From NCBI GenBank assembly GCA_013388675.1, contig JACAEW010000288.1, positions 1 through 34,703 on the forward strand: a stretch of 34,703 bases of DNA, in the 5' to 3' direction. The stretch comes from Syntrophaceae bacterium (lineage in GTDB: Bacteria; Desulfobacterota; SM23-61). A program made the position numbers and the translations under genes. Positions 31,565 to 34,703 of this stretch are shown one piece after another. Under the pieces are notes generated by a model. The model worked only from the letters and a program-made list of their open reading frames with translations. It was not told the origin of the DNA and made no database searches. The first letter of the stretch is position 1, and the number at the start of each line of letters is the position of its first letter.

Positions 31565-32797
31565 ATGAGCCAAGGAACGGGTGAGACTCCCTGGAAGGTT
31601 CCGGGAAAATGGTCGGTATGCCCCTATGTCTTCGAGCCGGAAGTCCGGGCCGATTGGAAAATACCCCCGAAGGTTATCGTGCATGATGTGACCTTACGGG
31701 ACGGGGAACAGACGCCGGGGGTCGTTTTTCGCAAAGAGGAGAAGTTGAAAATCGCCCATGCCCTCGAGGAGATGGGAATCCACCGCATCGAGGGAGGCAT
31801 GATCGCCACATCCCAGGAGGATTTTGATGCGATTGCCGCCATGGCCAAAGAAATTCGAAGCTCGGAAGTAGCCTGCTTCGCCCGGGCCCGCCGGGATGAC
31901 ATGGAGGCCGCGGTAAAGAGCGGTGTAAAGCGGGCGGTCATGGAGATCACTGCCCAAGACCCCATTATCAAGAACATCTGGGGTAGTCGGGGAAAAGCTG
32001 CCGAGGAGATCATCAAATGGGTGAAGTTCGGCAGGGAGAACGGCCTGAAAGTTACCTATTTCCTCATGGAAAGCAGCCGCGCCAGCATCGACCTGCTCCG
32101 GGACATCATCATCCCCGTGGCCGAAGAGGGTAAGCCCGATCAAATCGCCCTGGTGGATACCCGGGGCTCCGCTTATCCTCCCGCCTTTGCCTGGCTGGTG
32201 ACCCAGGTGAAAAAATGGGTTAAGGTGCCCATCGAGATCCACTGCCACAACAACTGGGGATTCGCCACCGCCACCACCCTGGCGGGCGTGACCGCCGGTG
32301 CGGAGGTAGTCCACACCTGCGTGAACGGCATGGGCGGCAACGCCCCCCTGGATGAAATCATCATGGGCCTTGAAGCTTTCCTGGGCGTGAGAACCGGGAT
32401 TCAAACCGAAAACTTCCGCGAGCTATCCGCTATGGTGAAGGACTTTTCCCGCGCCGATTGGTACAAACCCTTTGTCGGGTCGCTGACCTCCCAGGTGGAG
32501 GTGGGAATCGCCACCCGGCAGATGTGGGACCGGCGCACGGAGCACGGATACGGCCGCGCCGAACCCCTGAATTACGAGGTCGTGGGAGGCAAGGCCATCG
32601 AAGTGGTCTTGGGCAAAAAGAGCGGGCGGTACTCGATCCTGCTCAAGGCCTATGAGCTGGGCCTTCCCTTGCCCTCGGAAGAGCAGGCGTCCGCCATGTT
32701 GAACCAGATCAAGAAGATTTCCGAGGACAACAAGCGGTTGGTCAGCGAGGAAGAGTTCAAGAGGATTTATTCCCAGGTCATGGGCGGCAAGGGATAA
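31565..32797 (+). CDS. Divergent isopropylmalate/homocitrate-synthase-like enzyme (HMGL-like TIM barrel)
   Basis: A 410-residue protein with a strong aaaggag site. Barrel motifs are HDVTLRDGEQTPGV (R45, D46, E48, Q49) and IEIHCHNNWG with metal ligands H226 and H228. The usual Asp/Glu after HCHN is Asn230. The later loop reads NGMGGNAPLDEI, shorter than the NGIGERAGNAALEE form in LeuA, CimA and NifV. There is no LeuA regulatory domain; the C-terminal region is instead a LeuA/NifV-like helical segment. It probably condenses an acyl-CoA with a 2-oxo acid or catalyses a related C-C reaction. The precise reaction is unknown. Confidence 0.85.
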   Translation: MSQGTGETPWKVPGKWSVCPYVFEPEVRADWKIPPKVIVHDVTLRDGEQTPGVVFRKEEKLKIAHALEEMGIHRIEGGMIATSQEDFDAIAAMAKEIRSSEVACFARARRDDMEAAVKSGVKRAVMEITAQDPIIKNIWGSRGKAAEEIIKWVKFGRENGLKVTYFLMESSRASIDLLRDIIIPVAEEGKPDQIALVDTRGSAYPPAFAWLVTQVKKWVKVPIEIHCHNNWGFATATTLAGVTAGAEVVHTCVNGMGGNAPLDEIIMGLEAFLGVRTGIQTENFRELSAMVKDFSRADWYKPFVGSLTSQVEVGIATRQMWDRRTEHGYGRAEPLNYEVVGGKAIEVVLGKKSGRYSILLKAYELGLPLPSEEQASAMLNQIKKISEDNKRLVSEEEFKRIYSQVMGGKG

Positions 32798-33073
32798 TCG
32801 CAAGTTCCGGATAAACATGTTTCGGGCGGAGATCCCTGCAAAAGCCGGAATCGGGGATGTTTCGAATCCCTCCTTCGGCGGAACCGGATTCCGGTCCTCC
32901 CTTGCTGATCCAGCATAACCGCCTCCCTTCCTTTTTCAGGTCTTGCAGAAACACCGAGAAGAATTATTTTTTAAGGCGGTCAACAAGGAATCGTCCATCC
33001 GGCACCCCCGAGAGCGCCTATTTGCCGAAACGTCGGGAGGCTTTGTTCGGAATCCGAAAGAGGGATATGGAGT
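32798..33073. other. Intergenic region without a supported gene
   Basis: Sequence between the HMGL-like gene and the promoter at 33074. The frame open across it has no coding character. No clear terminator is seen. Confidence 0.5.
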
Positions 33074-33102
33074 TTGACAGGGGCTCAAACTTCTTATATG
33101 AT
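33074..33102 (+). promoter_or_regulatory. Near-consensus sigma-70 promoter
   Basis: A perfect TTGACA (33074-33079), a 17-base spacer and TATGAT (33097-33102). The start would be near 33109, leaving a 30-base leader before ATG 33139. Confidence 0.8.
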
Positions 33103-33138
33103 TTTTATAGAAACACTCAATCGATCCAAGAGGAATCT

Positions 33139-33414
33139 ATGAACGTCCAAAAAATATTCGACATTCTGCAGGAAGATCAGGACAGTCCCCCTTTGGGTAT
33201 TATATGCGCAGAACTTGAAGAACAGGGGTACAAGGTCCAGATTGACGACCGGCAAGTCAATTCGGCTGACATTTACGACGGCAGGGCGAAGGAATTGGAA
33301 GAAAAAGTAGGCCCCCTGAATGTGGCCTTGTACAAGGACGGATCCCTTGAACAGGAGTTCTCCTTGGAGTTTCTCGACGACCGCGAGGTGGTGATCGAAA
33401 GGAAAATCGAATGA
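33139..33414 (+). CDS. Small acidic protein of unknown function
   Basis: A 91-residue protein starting at ATG 33139 after aagagga. The promoter at 33074 rules out the longer frame that begins at 32857. The sequence is acidic and looks like a compact alpha/beta domain (NVQKIFDILQ, IICAELEEQGYKVQIDD, LNVALYKDGSLEQEFSLEFL). There is no signal peptide or metal motif. I do not recognise the family. A near-consensus promoter implies substantial constitutive expression. Confidence 0.7.
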   Translation: MNVQKIFDILQEDQDSPPLGIICAELEEQGYKVQIDDRQVNSADIYDGRAKELEEKVGPLNVALYKDGSLEQEFSLEFLDDREVVIERKIE

Positions 33415-33453
33415 TCTCCGGTGCCGCTCGCCTCGCCGGGCGGCTATGTTTCA

Positions 33454-33487
33454 GGTGAGAGGTGTTTCGACTTTTCACCTCTCCACC
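33454..33487 (+). terminator. Stem-loop after the small acidic gene
   Basis: GGTGAGAGGTG (33454-33464) pairs with CACCTCTCCACC (33476-33487) with one bulge. Only three T follow, so termination efficiency is uncertain. Confidence 0.4.
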
Positions 33488-33705
33488 TTTCCCCCCGCCC
33501 GTGACGTTCCTCGATGCCCGGGACCTTGGCCCGCCAATCCCGGGATTAGCTTCGCACTGGGAGGCTGATTGCCGGAACCGCATTCCCGAACCTGCGGCCC
33601 TGGCGGGAGGATGCGGCTCTGGACCTAAACCCAAGAACTTTTAAGGAACGGTCAACCGTAAAAACGAAAGCACCCTTTAACGGGCCTCAGTCGCCGGAAT
33701 TGTCC

Positions 33706-34278
33706 TTATCGGCGGTAGCGGTCGAAGAGGCCCGGGCGGTCGTCATCTCCCACCGCCCTGAGGTCAATCATGATGGGGCCCAGGTCGTTCTCCTGGAAGA
33801 CTCCCTCTGGAGGAAGTTCCTGGCCGTAGCGGGAGTTGATGGAGAGGGGGAATTTCACCGGTTCGCTGAACTGGCCGGCGCGGTCTTTGACCTGGACGGT
33901 AAGCGTGAGTTCCACGAAATCCAGGTTGCGGAAGGAGGGAACGTTCAAATAGAGATACCCCGATAGGTTCTTTTGATTCCCTTCCTTGATCCGGGTGAGG
34001 CTCACCGGATAGGTTCCCACCCCCGGTTGATGAATGACGCAGACGAACTCCTTCATGTCCCCGTCCGCATCGGAAGCCTTCAGGTAAACTTTCCAGGTCC
34101 TCCCGGGGGCAATCTGCGGGGAAGCGTAGGATTGAAGAATCACTGCGGCCGCTTGAGGAGGCTTGGCAGCCTGTCCCGGCTGGCCCGGAGCCTCGGCGTT
34201 CTTCTTCACCGCGGCCGCGCATCCGGCTCCGGCGATCAGCCAGAGAAGAATAAAGATTTCCAGGCGGGTTCTTCTCAT
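33706..34278 (-). CDS. Putative lipoprotein
   Basis: A 190-residue protein with a lipoprotein signal: hydrophobic residues 8-18 and the lipobox AGAGC with Cys20. An Ala/Pro/Gln linker is followed by a beta-sandwich-like domain from about residue 45 (SYASPQIAPGRTWKVYLKAS, DADGDMKEFVCVI), resembling Ig/PKD-type folds. The SDADGD-like acidic turn might bind calcium. It starts at ATG 34278 behind ggagggc. It is probably anchored in the outer membrane. The function is unknown and the gene is monocistronic. Confidence 0.8.
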   Translation of the reverse strand: MRRTRLEIFILLWLIAGAGCAAAVKKNAEAPGQPGQAAKPPQAAAVILQSYASPQIAPGRTWKVYLKASDADGDMKEFVCVIHQPGVGTYPVSLTRIKEGNQKNLSGYLYLNVPSFRNLDFVELTLTVQVKDRAGQFSEPVKFPLSINSRYGQELPPEGVFQENDLGPIMIDLRAVGDDDRPGLFDRYRR

Positions 34279-34441
34279 GGAGCTGCCCTCCGAAATGAGG
34301 CGGTTGAAGTAGCGCCGGAGGATGGAAAAAGGGGGAAAGACAGCCCTCCCAGGCCCGCAAAAATCAGGGGCCGAAGAATGATCGCTGGGCTTCCCCGGGG
34401 GTCATGCTCTGCCAGAAGGGAGGGGTGATTCTCCCCGGGTC

Positions 34442-34615
34442 TTACTTCGGTTTCCCACCCAGCCCATTTCTCATGCGCTGTTTATGGGCATCCGAATCCA
34501 GGTGGCAACGCTTGTATTTCTTTCCGCTGCCGCACCAGCAAATGTCGTTACGGCCTAAGCTGTCCTTCTTGTCAGCTTGTTTTTGGTTATTGAAAAATCG
34601 TTCAAGGATTTTCAT
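34442..34615 (-). CDS. SEC-C motif mini-protein
   Basis: A 57-residue protein starting MKILERFFNNQKQADKKDSL and carrying GRNDICWCGSGKKYKRCHLD, the complete SEC-C zinc motif (C-x-C ... C-H) known from the SecA C-terminus and many small proteins. Both ends are defined by an ATG at 34615 and a TAA at 34442. The C-terminus is basic. It might bind ribosomes or SecB-like partners through the zinc motif; the specific role is unknown. Confidence 0.85.
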   Translation of the reverse strand: MKILERFFNNQKQADKKDSLGRNDICWCGSGKKYKRCHLDSDAHKQRMRNGLGGKPK

Positions 34616-34703
34616 ATTTGCCTTTATCCGAATTCACTTGTATGCCTTGATTGCCATAGGCCTTCCGTAATCCGCATTCCAAATTCCGCAACCAGATTAA
34701 TAC

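Noticed and set aside
1-34703. CRISPR arrays, insertion sequences with transposase, rRNA genes
   Set aside because: No spaced direct repeats, no transposase-like protein and no rRNA sequence were seen on either strand.

Overview
This is a GC-rich window from a Gram-negative bacterium. The outer-membrane secretin carries a lipobox, and there is a complete MSHA-type pilus assembly set, an HrpB helicase and several NYN/zinc-ribbon orphan proteins. Together these fit a member of the former Deltaproteobacteria (Desulfobacterota and relatives), possibly an anaerobe. The lineage is an inference from gene content and style; no rRNA gene is present to settle it.

Layout. (1) 1-4023: the left edge looks like the 5' end of a group II intron on the minus strand, ending beside a short palindrome. 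It is followed by a conserved secreted protein, the convergent hrpB helicase gene and a zinc-ribbon protein with a terminator. (2) 4024-18478: a continuous, mostly overlapping plus-strand gene cluster. It encodes an excisionase-type HTH protein, a hybrid histidine kinase with a phosphate-blind receiver and a degenerate GGDEF-like tail, and a single-domain response regulator. Then come a PilC/MshG platform protein, three pseudopilins, a PilX/MshP-like protein, a PilM-PilN fusion (MshI), MshJ, MshK, the secretin MshL, an ExeA/MshM ATPase, an ExeB/MshN-like TPR protein and the MshE/GspE assembly ATPase. A candidate sigma-54 promoter precedes it. (3) 18475-21400, minus strand: a YfhO-type GT-C membrane protein and the probable major pilin. 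(4) 21474-25106: an AT-richer, gene-poor stretch of small orphan genes: an HTH/zinc protein, a 46-residue charged protein, a 57-residue zinc ribbon, a nucleotidyltransferase with an overlapping small partner, and a NYN-LOTUS protein. (5) 25718-30205: tRNA-Leu(UAA) with its own promoter and terminator, a small proline-rich protein, a cold-shock protein with a structured 5' UTR, then an operon of nitrilase-family amidohydrolase, argS and a SPOR protein. (6) 30500-34615: a CtBP-type 2-hydroxyacid dehydrogenase with a divergent isopropylmalate/homocitrate-synthase-like enzyme, a small acidic protein with a near-consensus promoter, a lipoprotein and a SEC-C mini-protein.

How it fits together. Region 2 plus the pilin of region 3 would build an MSHA-like type IV pilus: minor pseudopilins prime a fibre of the 21400 pilin. 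The MshE ATPase drives the MshG platform, the MshI/J/K alignment complex links it to the MshL secretin, and the ExeA/ExeB-like pair may open the peptidoglycan for the secretin. No prepilin peptidase or PilT retraction ATPase lies in the window. The most noteworthy feature is the signalling head of the cluster, where the receiver, the GGDEF-like domain and the MshEN cyclic-di-GMP motif all look altered at key residues.
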